Shown here piece by piece: positions 19,861 through 29,400 of a DNA stretch of 54,225 nt (the stretch's first letter is position 1; the number at the start of each line of letters is the position of its first letter). The notes beneath the pieces are model-generated. The model was not told the origin of the DNA. It ran no database searches and worked only from the letters and a program-made list of their open reading frames with translations. Origin of the DNA: Bacteroidales bacterium (lineage in GTDB: Bacteria; Bacteroidota; Bacteroidia; Bacteroidales; F082); assembly GCA_017508895.1 (NCBI GenBank), contig JAFWRA010000161.1, positions 1 through 54,225 on the forward strand, read 5' to 3'. Made by a program: the position numbers and the translations under genes.

Positions 19861-20333
19861 TTCTCTATCACGGCTCAAATATTGAAATCGAGACTATTGA
19901 CTTGAGCAAATCCAAACCCAACAAGGATTTTGGAAAAGCCTTTTATCTTTCCGAAGAAATGCAACAAGCCAAAGAAATGGCTGCGTTCACAGTAGACCGA
20001 TTCGGTGGAAAACCTATCATTACCTCGTTTGAATTTGATAAATCCTTGTTGAGTGACAGACAACTTAAAGTGAAAACCTACGACGGTTATTCTCGTGAAT
20101 GGGCTGAGTTCATTTTTTCCAACAGGGATACGGATTCTGCAGTCAACATACACAATTACGATATTGTTTACGGACCCATTGCCAACGACAAAGTTGGCCG
20201 ACAAATGTTCAACCTTCGTGAAGGATATATCGACATCGACGAGTTTATGCGCAGACTACACTATATGAAAGGCATCACTTTCCAATACGCTTTTTGTACT
20301 GAATTGGCTATTAGCAAACTGAAGAAAATATGA
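19857..20333 (+). CDS. DUF3990 protein, ADP-ribosyltransferase-like putative toxin
   Basis: A 158-residue protein with DUF3990 features: LYHGS with His5, DFGKAFYLS with Tyr30, and a C-terminal FCTELA with Glu149. The H-Y-E order matches the ADP-ribosyltransferase fold, so NAD-dependent modification of a host target is plausible. It sits in the middle of a three-gene operon with 4-bp overlaps on both sides, an arrangement that fixes toxin-to-partner stoichiometry. All three putative key residues are present, so the gene looks intact. The target and actual toxicity are unknown. Confidence 0.7.
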   Translation: MILYHGSNIEIETIDLSKSKPNKDFGKAFYLSEEMQQAKEMAAFTVDRFGGKPIITSFEFDKSLLSDRQLKVKTYDGYSREWAEFIFSNRDTDSAVNIHNYDIVYGPIANDKVGRQMFNLREGYIDIDEFMRRLHYMKGITFQYAFCTELAISKLKKI

Positions 20334-20560
20334 ATATAGAGGAAAAAGACTTTGAGTTTATGGTCGATATTATGACCCGCGACCTCATTTCCTTGTTGAT
20401 GGAACGTCACAACATGGACATGAAATCCGCCTTCGATATATTCTATAACTCAGACACTTACGCAGCCTTGAATCGTCCTGAAAGTGGTTTGTATTTCCAA
20501 AGTCCAAAATACGTATATTCCATCTTGGAAAATGAATTAAAAACCGGGAAAATGGGATAA
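20330..20560 (+). CDS. Third gene of the DUF3791/DUF3990 operon, unknown function
   Basis: A 76-residue acidic protein, not confidently assigned to a family. Notable parts are LMERHNMDMKSAFDIFYNSDTY and GLYFQSPKYVYSILENEL. The ATGA overlap with the DUF3990 gene shows it belongs to the same module. It may be a second antitoxin or a partner needed for neutralisation. It ends 5 bp from the convergent MalY/PatB gene. Confidence 0.6.
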   Translation: MNIEEKDFEFMVDIMTRDLISLLMERHNMDMKSAFDIFYNSDTYAALNRPESGLYFQSPKYVYSILENELKTGKMG

Positions 20561-20565
20561 GAACT

Positions 20566-21729
20566 TTATCCAAACACCTTTTTCAGTCGCCTCATCGCCT
20601 CCTCAACCGTACTTCTAGGACAAGCCAAGTTGATGCGGAAAAAGCCACTGCCCGCCTCTCCAAAGTCCTTGCCTCGATTGAATCCGAGTTGGGCCTCTTG
20701 TGTCATCTTGCGCCAAAGTTCCTCTTCCGAAAAGTCATAGCCGTTGAAGTCGAGCCACATCATGTAGGTGGCTTGTGGCTTATGGAATTTTACTTTGGGG
20801 AGGTTCCGGGCCAAGAAGTCAGTCACATAGTCGATATTGCCTTGCACATAGTCAAGCAATTGTCCAAGCCAGTCGTCGCCACATCTCATGGCAGTTTCGG
20901 TAGCAACCTTGCCGAAAATATTACCCAGATGCGCCTCCAATGTCTCAACATAATCGATGTAGGTCTTGCGCAACGTCTCATTGGGAATGATTGCCGTCGA
21001 AGTGGCCAAGCCGGCGAGGTTGAAGGTCTTGGAAGCCGCGTGGAAGGTGATACTGTTTTGTGCAAATGCTTCGTTCAAAGTGGCGAAAGGCGTGTGATGG
21101 TAACCAGGCAAAACAAGGTCGCAATGGATTTCGTCAGAAATGACCAACACATGGTTTTTCATGCATATTTCGCCCAACCGCAACAGTTCATTTCGGGTCC
21201 AGCAACGTCCAACAGGATTATGGGGATTGCAGAGAATCAACATCTTGGCTGTTTTGGCTTGCTCCTCAAGTTGGGCAAAATTCATTTCATAGCCTTCACC
21301 TTTATTAATTAAGGTATTGTAAACCAACTTACGCCCATGCCCCGAAACGGCATGATGGAATGGCGGATAGACAGGCGGTTGGATGATGATTTCATCGCCA
21401 GGCTGTGTAAAAGCCAATACAGCCATATTGAAACCACACACCACACCAGGTGTGAACGACATCCATTCCAGCTCCACATCCCACTGGTGACGGCGTTTCA
21501 GCCATCCTGCAATGGATTGGAAATAAGGTTCATCCTTGAAATGATAGCCATAAACTGGATGCTCTGCCCGCTTGATGACAGCCTCACGGACAAAATCAGG
21601 GGTTTCGAAATCCATGTCGGCCACCCACATGGGAATCACGTCGGGATTGCCAAAAACTTCTTTTCTCAAGTCATATTTAACGCAGTTAGTATCAGTGCGA
21701 TTAATGATTTTATCGAAATCGTATTTCAT
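20566..21729 (-). CDS. MalY/PatB-type PLP C-S lyase (cystathionine beta-lyase-like)
   Basis: A 387-residue fold type I PLP enzyme. It starts KYDFDKIINRTDTNCVKYD, continues VIPMWVADMDF (a hallmark of the MalY/PatB branch) and has the Schiff-base Lys in FHAASKTFNLAGL at about residue 233. The expected reaction is beta-elimination of cystathionine or cysteine conjugates to give thiol, pyruvate and ammonia. The open frame extends to 21819, but the family N-terminus begins at the ATG at 21729. A real aminotransferase role is less likely given the MalY-like N-terminus. Confidence 0.87.
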   Translation of the reverse strand: MKYDFDKIINRTDTNCVKYDLRKEVFGNPDVIPMWVADMDFETPDFVREAVIKRAEHPVYGYHFKDEPYFQSIAGWLKRRHQWDVELEWMSFTPGVVCGFNMAVLAFTQPGDEIIIQPPVYPPFHHAVSGHGRKLVYNTLINKGEGYEMNFAQLEEQAKTAKMLILCNPHNPVGRCWTRNELLRLGEICMKNHVLVISDEIHCDLVLPGYHHTPFATLNEAFAQNSITFHAASKTFNLAGLATSTAIIPNETLRKTYIDYVETLEAHLGNIFGKVATETAMRCGDDWLGQLLDYVQGNIDYVTDFLARNLPKVKFHKPQATYMMWLDFNGYDFSEEELWRKMTQEAQLGFNRGKDFGEAGSGFFRINLACPRSTVEEAMRRLKKVFG

Positions 21730-21802
21730 TGCGATGTGGTTTTTGAAAATGCAAAAATGCGAAATTTTTTGCGGTTTTTGCAGGGGATAAGGAAAAAAGA
21801 TG

Positions 21803-21810
21803 TACTTTTG
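21803..21810 (+). promoter_or_regulatory. -7 element for tRNA-Tyr
   Basis: TACTTTTG followed by CC, ending 36 bp before the mature 5' end of the tRNA. Confidence 0.6.
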
Positions 21811-21846
21811 CCGCGTCAAAAAGAGACATAGGTTCTATTTTTTCTT

Positions 21847-21928
21847 GGGGGAGTCGCATAGTGGCAATTGCAACAGACTGTAAATCTGTCCGGGAATCCG
21901 TTCGGTGGTTCGAGTCCACCTTCCCCCA
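21847..21928 (+). tRNA. tRNA-Tyr (GTA)
   Basis: An 82-nt class II tRNA with a long variable arm. The acceptor GGGGGAG pairs with TTCCCCC (one G-T pair). The anticodon loop CTGTAAA in the ACAGA/TCTGT stem gives GTA. The T-arm is GGTTCGAGTCC. The 3' CCA is not encoded. Confidence 0.94.
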
Positions 21929-21932
21929 CTTT

Positions 21933-21962
21933 AAGGCGAAGTTTCAGGCTTCGCCTTTTTTA
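21933..21962 (+). terminator. Terminator after tRNA-Tyr
   Basis: The stem AAGGCGAAG (21933-21941) pairs with CTTCGCCTT (21949-21957), followed by a T-run, directly behind the tRNA. Confidence 0.85.
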
Positions 21963-22030
21963 TGCCTAAGAGCTATTAGGCTCTTTTTTAAAATTTCCAC
22001 ATTTTTAGTTATCGTATTGAATTTATTATA

Positions 22031-22038
22031 TATCTTTG
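22031..22038 (+). promoter_or_regulatory. -7 element for the RRM gene
   Basis: TATCTTTG followed by C, ending 26 bp before the ATG at 22065. It helps choose that start over the longer open frame that runs through the tRNA. Confidence 0.65.
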
Positions 22039-22064
22039 CACTATCAATTCACACTATCATTATT

Positions 22065-22385
22065 ATGAAGATTTTTGTCGCCAAATTAGCTTTTAAAACC
22101 ACAACAGAAGACCTGAGAGCATTATTTGAACAATTCGGCACGGTAGACTCCTGCAAGGTTATCATGGATCGTGAAACAGGCCGCTCAAAATGCTACGGTT
22201 TTGTGGAAATGCCCAACGATGCCGAGGCTTACAAGGCCATTGTAGAGACTGACGAGACCGTATTTATGGGTAACGAGTTGCAAGTCAAGAAATCGCGCCC
22301 TCAAGTCGCTCCCGCTCCAAAGGCTGAAAAACCTGCCAAGCCAAAACGTCCTCATCATCCTTATGTGCCCAAGACAGAAGGATGA
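22065..22385 (+). CDS. RRM-domain RNA-binding protein
   Basis: A 106-residue protein with one RNA recognition motif: RNP2 is IFVAKL near the start and RNP1 is KCYGFVEM at about residues 45-52. A proline/lysine-rich tail follows (from APKAEKPAKP to the C-terminus). Bacteroidota carry several such proteins (the RbpA/RbpB group) that bind single-stranded RNA and act as global post-transcriptional regulators in place of Hfq. The open frame extends to 21861, through tRNA-Tyr, but the promoter at 22031 and the domain start both point to 22065. Confidence 0.9.
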   Translation: MKIFVAKLAFKTTTEDLRALFEQFGTVDSCKVIMDRETGRSKCYGFVEMPNDAEAYKAIVETDETVFMGNELQVKKSRPQVAPAPKAEKPAKPKRPHHPYVPKTEG

Positions 22386-22440
22386 TAGGCTTTCTTGCAT
22401 TTTTTTTCTAAAAAAACGACCCGCTCTTCAAAAAAAGTCG

Positions 22441-22448
22441 TACCTTTG
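22441..22448 (+). promoter_or_regulatory. -7 element for tRNA-Arg
   Basis: TACCTTTG followed by C, ending 15 bp before the tRNA 5' end. Confidence 0.65.
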
Positions 22449-22463
22449 CAGTCGAAATAAGAT

Positions 22464-22537
22464 GGTCTGGTAGCTCAGCTGGATAGAGCAACAGCCTTCT
22501 AAGCTGTGGGTCTTGGGTTCGAATCCCAACCGGATCA
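22464..22537 (+). tRNA. tRNA-Arg (TCT)
   Basis: A 74-nt tRNA. The acceptor GGTCTGG pairs with CCGGATC, the D-arm is GCTCAGCTGGATAGAGC, the anticodon stem ACAGC/GCTGT encloses CTTCTAA (anticodon TCT, reading AGA), and the T-arm is GGGTTCGAATCCC. CCA is not encoded (the sequence is ACA). Confidence 0.95.
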
Positions 22538-22550
22538 CAACAACATCAGA

Positions 22551-22585
22551 ATCCCTAATTGGTCATTGATCGATTAGGGATTTTA
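22551..22585 (+). terminator. Terminator after tRNA-Arg
   Basis: The stem ATCCCTAAT (22551-22559) pairs with ATTAGGGAT (22573-22581), followed by a T-rich tract. Confidence 0.8.
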
Positions 22586-22597
22586 CTTTTTAATGCC

Positions 22598-23016
22598 GCC
22601 TCCCATAGATTGCCTTCCAACGCACCTGCCTACGCAGGAATGACATGGGAGGCAGGTTTTCACGTGTTCTTTAGGTTGTTACAGGCCTCAACGGCTATGT
22701 TATCCCCGCGCAAGGCAGGAACAGGAAGCAGAAAGCATGTCATTTAAGCAATGCGATGCTACAGGCATCAACAGCTATGTCATCCCAGCGCTGGCCGGGT
22801 GGGCAATGGCATGGGATCTATAGCTGTTGAGGCCGTCTCAATAGGTTTCAACTTCTTTGCCCCGCCTCCCATAGATTCCCTCCAACGCACCTGCCCACGC
22901 AGGAATGACATGGGAGGCTAGTTTTCACTAACTGACGCCTCCCATAGATTGACTACGTCGAATGCAGAGCATTTCCCCTCCAACGCACCTGCCCACGCAG
23001 GAATGACATGGGAGGC
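22598..23016. repeat. Cluster of palindromic intergenic repeats (variable-arm family)
   Basis: This gene-free stretch between tRNA-Arg and the giant-gene operon holds three copies of an element bounded by GCCTCCCAT and ATGGGAGGC (22598-22653, 22864-22918, 22937-23016). The inner part includes ACGCACCTGCC and ACGCAGGAATGACA. The third copy has about 25 bp inserted. One related element has different arms (22764-22834: GGCATCAACAGCTAT to ATAGCTGTTGAGGCC), and a partial copy starts near 22687. The same families recur at 45444-45602. No coding capacity or transposase is seen. Confidence 0.8.
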
Positions 23017-23055
23017 TGATTTATCTAGCTGCCGAACCCTGACTCATGAGCCAAA

Positions 23056-23098
23056 AAAACAAAAAAGGCCACTACAAGGAACATCCTTGTAGCGGCCT
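23056..23098 (-). terminator. Terminator of the giant-gene operon
   Basis: The 15-bp stem AGGCCACTACAAGGA (23066-23080) pairs with TCCTTGTAGCGGCCT (23084-23098), one mismatch, with a T-run on the minus strand. It lies 24 bp after the small membrane-protein gene. Confidence 0.88.
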
Positions 23099-23121
23099 CA
23101 TTAAGAAAGATATTTATTTTA

Positions 23122-23397
23122 TTAGTTATCTTCCTCCTTACGCTTCTTCAGAAGATAATACCCTCCAAAGCCAGCCAACAAAAGCCATCCGCTTCCCAAA
23201 GGTGCATAAAGGTACTCATCAAGGTCGGTGCCTTGGTAAGGTACGGGAACCACAAACTCCGACTCGCCTACGCGGATGTTTCCGCCCGCGTCCTCGTCCA
23301 TAATGAACACTTGTGCTCGCATTGTACCCACCGTTATCAGCAGGATGGTCAGTATTGCGATGATTCTGTTTCTATAGATTTTCATAGTGTCTTTCAT
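23122..23397 (-). CDS. Small secreted/membrane protein with CTERM-like C-terminus
   Basis: A 91-residue protein with an N-terminal signal peptide (residues 1-28, ending MRAQ) and a short acidic/polar linker. The C-terminal tripartite end is PLGSG (66-70), a hydrophobic helix LLLAGFGGYYLL and the basic KKRK. That layout resembles sortase/exosortase recognition tails, though no exosortase gene is in the window. It lies 37 bp after the 4462-residue gene and before a strong terminator, so the two are co-transcribed. The start at 23397 is chosen for the GAAAGGA just upstream; an in-frame ATG at 23421 is possible. The family is not recognised. Confidence 0.65.
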   Translation of the reverse strand: MKDTMKIYRNRIIAILTILLITVGTMRAQVFIMDEDAGGNIRVGESEFVVPVPYQGTDLDEYLYAPLGSGWLLLAGFGGYYLLKKRKEEDN

Positions 23398-23434
23398 GGT
23401 ATTATTCCTTTCTATAATCATTCTTTGAGTCGGT

Positions 23435-26400
23435 TTATTTAGAAATAATCTTTTGCACTTTCGTTTCCTGCGAATTCACCAGCTTCAGCAAGTACATGCT
23501 CTTCGCAACATCGGGCATGCTCACTCGGCTCTGGCCACCCGTCAGTCTCCATCGGTTCAGCACACGGCCCTGAAGGTCTATCAGTTCCAATGTTCCTTCG
23601 CCAGTTACCACCCACTCGGAACCATCGAAGAAGGCAAAGGAGTTTTCAATTTCCTCTTCATGTTCTTCCACGTCAACGCAGTTGAACGTGATGTAGAAGC
23701 GCGATGCGTAGTCCTCTTTGCGGCCTTCGAAGACGTAGCTCTCATTCTCAAGCATGTCGTACTGTACACCAGTCTTGTTGTCAATTAAGTACAAACTGTT
23801 GAAGTAACCGTTCGCTGTATTCCAGCTGATGGTGAACACGTCGTCCTCTTTCGCCTCAAACCACAGCGGAACGCGCTCTGTGCCTTCCTTCGTGAAGAGT
23901 GCGGCATACGGATTGCCCTCATGGTAGGCGTAGAAATAGCCATTGCCTTGGCGCAGTTCTTTATGCTTCGTTGCGCCGCCCCATTCCGGTCGGTGGAACT
24001 CAACAACAGTCACATCGTTACATCCCTTCTCGCTGCTCAGGTAGAGGTTCACCAACGGGTAGTTCGGCCTCCAGCTACGGAACGCACTGCTTGTCGCTGT
24101 GTTGCGAGCTACGGTCATTGCTTCATCAAAGCCCAGCTCGGCACTCTTGGCATTCACGAAGAAGCCTTGGTGCGGGTGCAGGTACTTGTCGGCATACTCG
24201 CCGCCATTGGAGCCACCTTGTGGGTAATAGATGTAAGCACTCGCCGGTCTGCCCGTGTAACCGTCGGCATTGTATATCACATAATACGGGTCAATGGTTC
24301 CGTTCTCAGCAAGCAAGTCAAAGTCAAGGTACGCATGGTACGGGTTGCCCACAAGGTTCCATCCTCTCACGTCTGAGCCAACACTCGTCATCGTCCTTGA
24401 GGAGATACCATTGTTCAGCTTACCGTGACTTTGCAGGTAGGTCATCATCGATATGGATGCCATGTAGCCCTTACCCACCACCAGGTTATCCTCGTTCACA
24501 TTGGACACGCCGTTCTCCGTGTAAGGCAAATGGTCATGCACGTGATGATTGTTTACTATGCGCTCGTCGCTGTGCCAGTGGTTCGGGCCGTTGCGCTTGA
24601 AGTTGATCCAATGAGGCTCCGCCTCGTACCAGCAGAACATGTCCATACCGTATGGATAACGGAATCTGGCTTCACCAGGATGCTCATCCGAATCCTTAAT
24701 AAACAACTGAGGATAGGCTTCAAGGTCGGGAAGACCGTTCGCATCGTTAAACAGTTCCGGACGTAACGACGGGAAATAGCCGTCGGTGCTCTGATCGTTT
24801 TCGTTAAACGCCTTCATCCAGTAACGATTGTCGCCCGTTGTGGTTCCTCCACCGTTGAGCCAAGTAAACTCGGTATTCTGGATACCGGAATTCTCGTGGA
24901 ATTCTAACTGTTGATCTAAATATGGCCACGGGTTGTTGTAGTAGCCTTCGTCGTCATGTGGCACTCCATCGAAGTCGGTGTGACCATTGACTGGTGCGTT
25001 ATGTCCGAGATAGTCGAAGCCCAACGGAGCGTTCTGCAACGATGAGGAGAACATGTGCCAGTCACGGGGCAGGTCTTGCATGCCCAAATGGTTAATGTCA
25101 GGTGTTGACGTAGCATGGCCAAATGAATTGTCGAAGCTCACGCCCACATAGGTGTTGTCATAGTCCGCCAGCGTGCCTGGCATGTTGATGGCGGCATGCT
25201 CATACACGCTCACCTTGCCCAACTTGTCAGTATCCAACGGTTCTGCACCTATCGCATTCACAATATCACCGTATACAAAGAGGTAGTCCGTAATGGGTTC
25301 ATCTTCGTTTTGGAACGTTCCCATTCTGGTCAGCATGGCATCGATCTCTTCGTTGTCGCGGATTGGACCGGCATATTGAAGCACCGTGTATGGGTTGTCG
25401 TCGTCCAACTCGGGGAAGGCTCCCGTCAGCGGATGACCGCCTCTGTAAGTGCCTACACTGCGGAAGCTGCCCTGATGGAGGGCCTCCCCGTCATCATCAC
25501 ACAGCATCGGTACGGGCAAGTCACCGTTGATTTCAGGGATGGTAGGACGAGCCCAATATGCATAGCTTGTGCCGGGCAATTCGGGCAATTCGGGAACGTT
25601 GAGGTTCAGGCGCGTATACAGGGTCGTGTCGTTTTCTACAATGTTGTCGTAATACATGTAGCCCAGGTTGTCGGCACCCATCACATCGTTGTATTTAAAG
25701 CAGTCCGACACGTATGGATCATCACCGGGTGCGAGCATCCTCGAGAGCGGGAAATTGTCTTGGGTTGTCTGCACGTAGCACTTGCTCACTGTACCACCAT
25801 CGCTTTCGCCGACAAGCAGCGCGAAGTTGGTGAGTGGGTTAGTGTAGCCCTCTTGCATGTGGACATAGCAGTTCTGGATGGTCGTGTTCAGGTTTTTACC
25901 GATGATACCACCGATGGTGGGCGAGTTGCCCGTTATCAAGTACTTGATATTGGAATACGAATTGTAGATTTTCGTCTGGCTTTCCGACGAGCTTCCAACC
26001 AAACCACCGATGAAGTTGTTTGATGTGGAGTTGAGGATTGACATGGACATGGAAGAATGGATTGTGCCCGCATTCATCACGCCAACGAGACCTCCAATGG
26101 ACTCTATCGAATTCTCTGGGCTGTGGATGTCGACAGATGCCTCGCTGTTCGACACCATCGCTTCATCACCGTTCATCGATCCGATGAGGCCACCGATGTT
26201 GGCCGTGCCTACAGGATAGACATAACCGCTCGTCACGAAGGTGCGGTTGATCTTGCCATTGTCAACGCCGCCAAACAAACCGTAGTTGAGGCGCTCGTAG
26301 CGACGGTCACCATCGCCGATGTAGGCGATGTCCATATAGTCGATGAGATGGCCCTGGCCGTCGAATGTTCCACCAAACTTCTCGCATCCTGCCTTCATGG

Positions 26401-29400
26401 CACCAATCGGCACCCAAACATAAGGTTGCAGGTTGAAGTCGGCCGTTTGCTTGATGTTTATATTCGAAAGCGGTGAGGCCGTCTGCCTGTTGAGGCCGTT
26501 CGACAAGCTGATGAGCCAAGCGAGGTCTTCAGGCGAATTAATGTTGTCAAACGCGAAGTTATCAGTGGTCGTATTCAGATAGCCTGTGGTAGGCTCTCTC
26601 CTCACCACATTGGCCCACGTCCAGCCGAAGAACACGGTCTTCGTCGGGTCGAAGTGGGGGACAACGGCATCGTCATTTGTATACTCATACTCATAATCCA
26701 GGATACTTGTGGAATAATAAGTGTCTTTATGCCTGTTTAGCGTATGACCGTTCACGAAGAACCACTGTTGGTCGTCGAGGAAGTTGTTGTTCTCCCACGC
26801 CTTGAAGGCAATGGATTCGTTCTCACTTTCTTGAGCATTCGTCTTGTCGGCAACGGCGACAGGCGAGAAAGTATTGTGTACATAGTGGTATGACGTGTTT
26901 CTGATGGGGCTCGTCACACCGATTGCGCTTCCTTGGTTCAGCTCGTTGGTGATGTAAAGGTGCTTGGCGAAGGTGGGCAGATACACATTACAGTTTATCA
27001 GTTCCTTATCCTCGTCGGGATATTGCAACGTCTGCAAGTTGTCGTCCACTGTCACTAATTCTTCCACTTCCACTCTGGCATCCACATTAACATAGATGCC
27101 ACCGCCGTGATGAATAGTATCGTTATAGTCGGCATCGGTGTACCAATCATAAGCTTCGAGGTTGTTGCAGCCGCGACGCAATACCGTACCATACTTGGTT
27201 ATCATAATCTCGTCTTGTGGCTGGTCGCCTCTCATGGTCAGTGTTGAATTTGGATAGGTAGTCACCAGAGGCTCAGTCACTCGATTCAACTCATCTTTGA
27301 AGGTTGTGGGAATCTCATGATAAGTGACTTCGAGGTTATCATATCCATAAAGTCCGTCCATGTAGACATTGTCCATGATGATGGACTTGCCTTTCTCGAC
27401 AATGAGCATCGTGGTGTCGTTGGCGCCAGGACCTTCATGGGTGGTGGAGCTACTTGGGCCAAAGCCAAAACCAGTATAGGCCGTAGAATTAGGTACAGGC
27501 AAATGTGGATTGGTTGAAATGGTAGTATCGATGGAGTCGTTGCTCATCTTGTGTCCACCGGGATAACGATAGAGCCTCAAAGTGTACTGTTCTGGCCATC
27601 TGTTCATTTCCGTAGGAGTTACTTGATTACCCTCCGTAGTGGTGTTGTTTTCCTTGTCTGCTGAAATCGGTCCTACGACGTAGATGATGTCCTCATTGGG
27701 GTGGAAAACCGCGTAACCGCCATCCATGTGCTCTTCGTCATAGCAAATACCACCCATGTGAAGGGTGTCACCCACGATGGCACCACCGCTCACGGTCTCC
27801 TTAGGCATGTCGGGGAAGTGTCCCCAACCTTTCTGGTGACGTTTGTCCATACCCCAACCGCCTTTGCCAATGCCACGTCCGTCAACATACCAACGATTAC
27901 CATTAAACAAAGGAATGATCCATTCACGGTATTCCTCAACATTGACGCCATCACGTGTGGTTTCAAGTACGTTGGTGTAAGGATACTGCTTCGTTCTTGT
28001 ATATGGTTTACCTCCATCGTTACCAGCGACAGGATAATACCAGCCGCCAAAGTTACCTCTCTGGGTGAAGAAGTTCTTTTCGGTTTCGTAGCTAAGGAAA
28101 CCGCCATCGCTCAAATTGATATATAACGGTTGGCCTACGATCTGCGGCAGGTTGTTGTTGTTTGCTGTGGTCTTCGGACGTGCAAAAGCGAAACTTTCAG
28201 TACCATGGGGCAAGAACGGGCTCTTCATGCGGAAGAAGCCTTGCAGCTCGCCATAGAGTTGCTTGTTCACACCATCCACCATGCGGTGGTAGCGCACCCA
28301 AAGCCTTGAATCGCCATTGAAGAGAATGACGTTCTCCTTTTCATAAGTTAAGGCATTGAGGGGAGCCGACGTCCTGTAATACAATCTCGCATTCTCTAGT
28401 GTATTATAGTCGGAGGTATCAAGAATGTGGGTACTATCAGGATTAAGTGGGGCAACACCAATCCATTCCCAATCACGAGCCCAGGCTTTATACAGGAAGT
28501 CGTTGTAAATTGTATCGTTGTTCATTGTGTGCAAACTACGCACGGCAAAGATGGAGTCCATATAGGCCGGGGCCGTTTGAGAACCTAAGTTAAGGCCGCT
28601 GGCGTTGGCCATATAGAGCGTGTCGTCAACATAGAGCACAGCATAGTTACGGTTGCTTTGTCCAGTGATGTCAGACATGCCGCTCAGGTTGACGTTGGCG
28701 TTGTCAACAATCAGGTTGTTGCAGCGTTGGATGGTCGTCAAGGTGCGGGTAGCCGATGTCATCTCCTTACCCAGATTAGTCGGGCTCACATAACGTGTGC
28801 CGTAGTTCCTCAACAGGATGTGACGGCCCAGGTTGCCCGATTCGCAGTGCGTACTGCATCCGAACAGACCGCCGTCGATGCTCATGTAGGCTGTGGCAGT
28901 TTCGACATCGGTTGTGGTGTTGTAGCCCTTGCCGTCGATAAGCATATTGGTGATGCCGTTCACGTCGGAATGGGCCCAGTCGCCAGAGCCTTCAGAACCA
29001 TAGTAGTCGGAACCGCCGTAAACCGAGCCGTGGATAATCAACGGGTTGTCGACCTTGGGTTCAATCGTGTTGACGCCGTTGAGCACAGGGTCAGGCTCTT
29101 CACCGCCTTTGTCGTTGTAATAGAGGTTGTCAGGATGATTCTTTGCGTACAAGATGGCGTTTTTGCCGATGCTGATACAGGTGGAGCCATTGACCAAGCT
29201 TGAGTAGCCGGCACCATGCACGTTGCCGTCGATCAAGCCGCCGCTAATGTTGACGAACGCAGTCCAGTGGAAGTCGCCAAGCACGGGCTCGATGCCGTCG
29301 AAGCCGTCGGTGGAGGAGTAACTGCAGCCGTAGACGTTACCGAAGATATGGCCGTTACGCACATTCACCGTCTTCAATCCATGACGCAGACGGTTCATCG

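Noticed and set aside
21861..22064. Longer N-terminus for the RRM protein
   Set aside because: It would translate through tRNA-Tyr and its terminator; a promoter lies at 22031.
22598..23016. Possible CRISPR array
   Set aside because: Repeats are 55-80 bp, palindromic, irregularly spaced and in only three copies. There are no uniform spacers and no cas genes.
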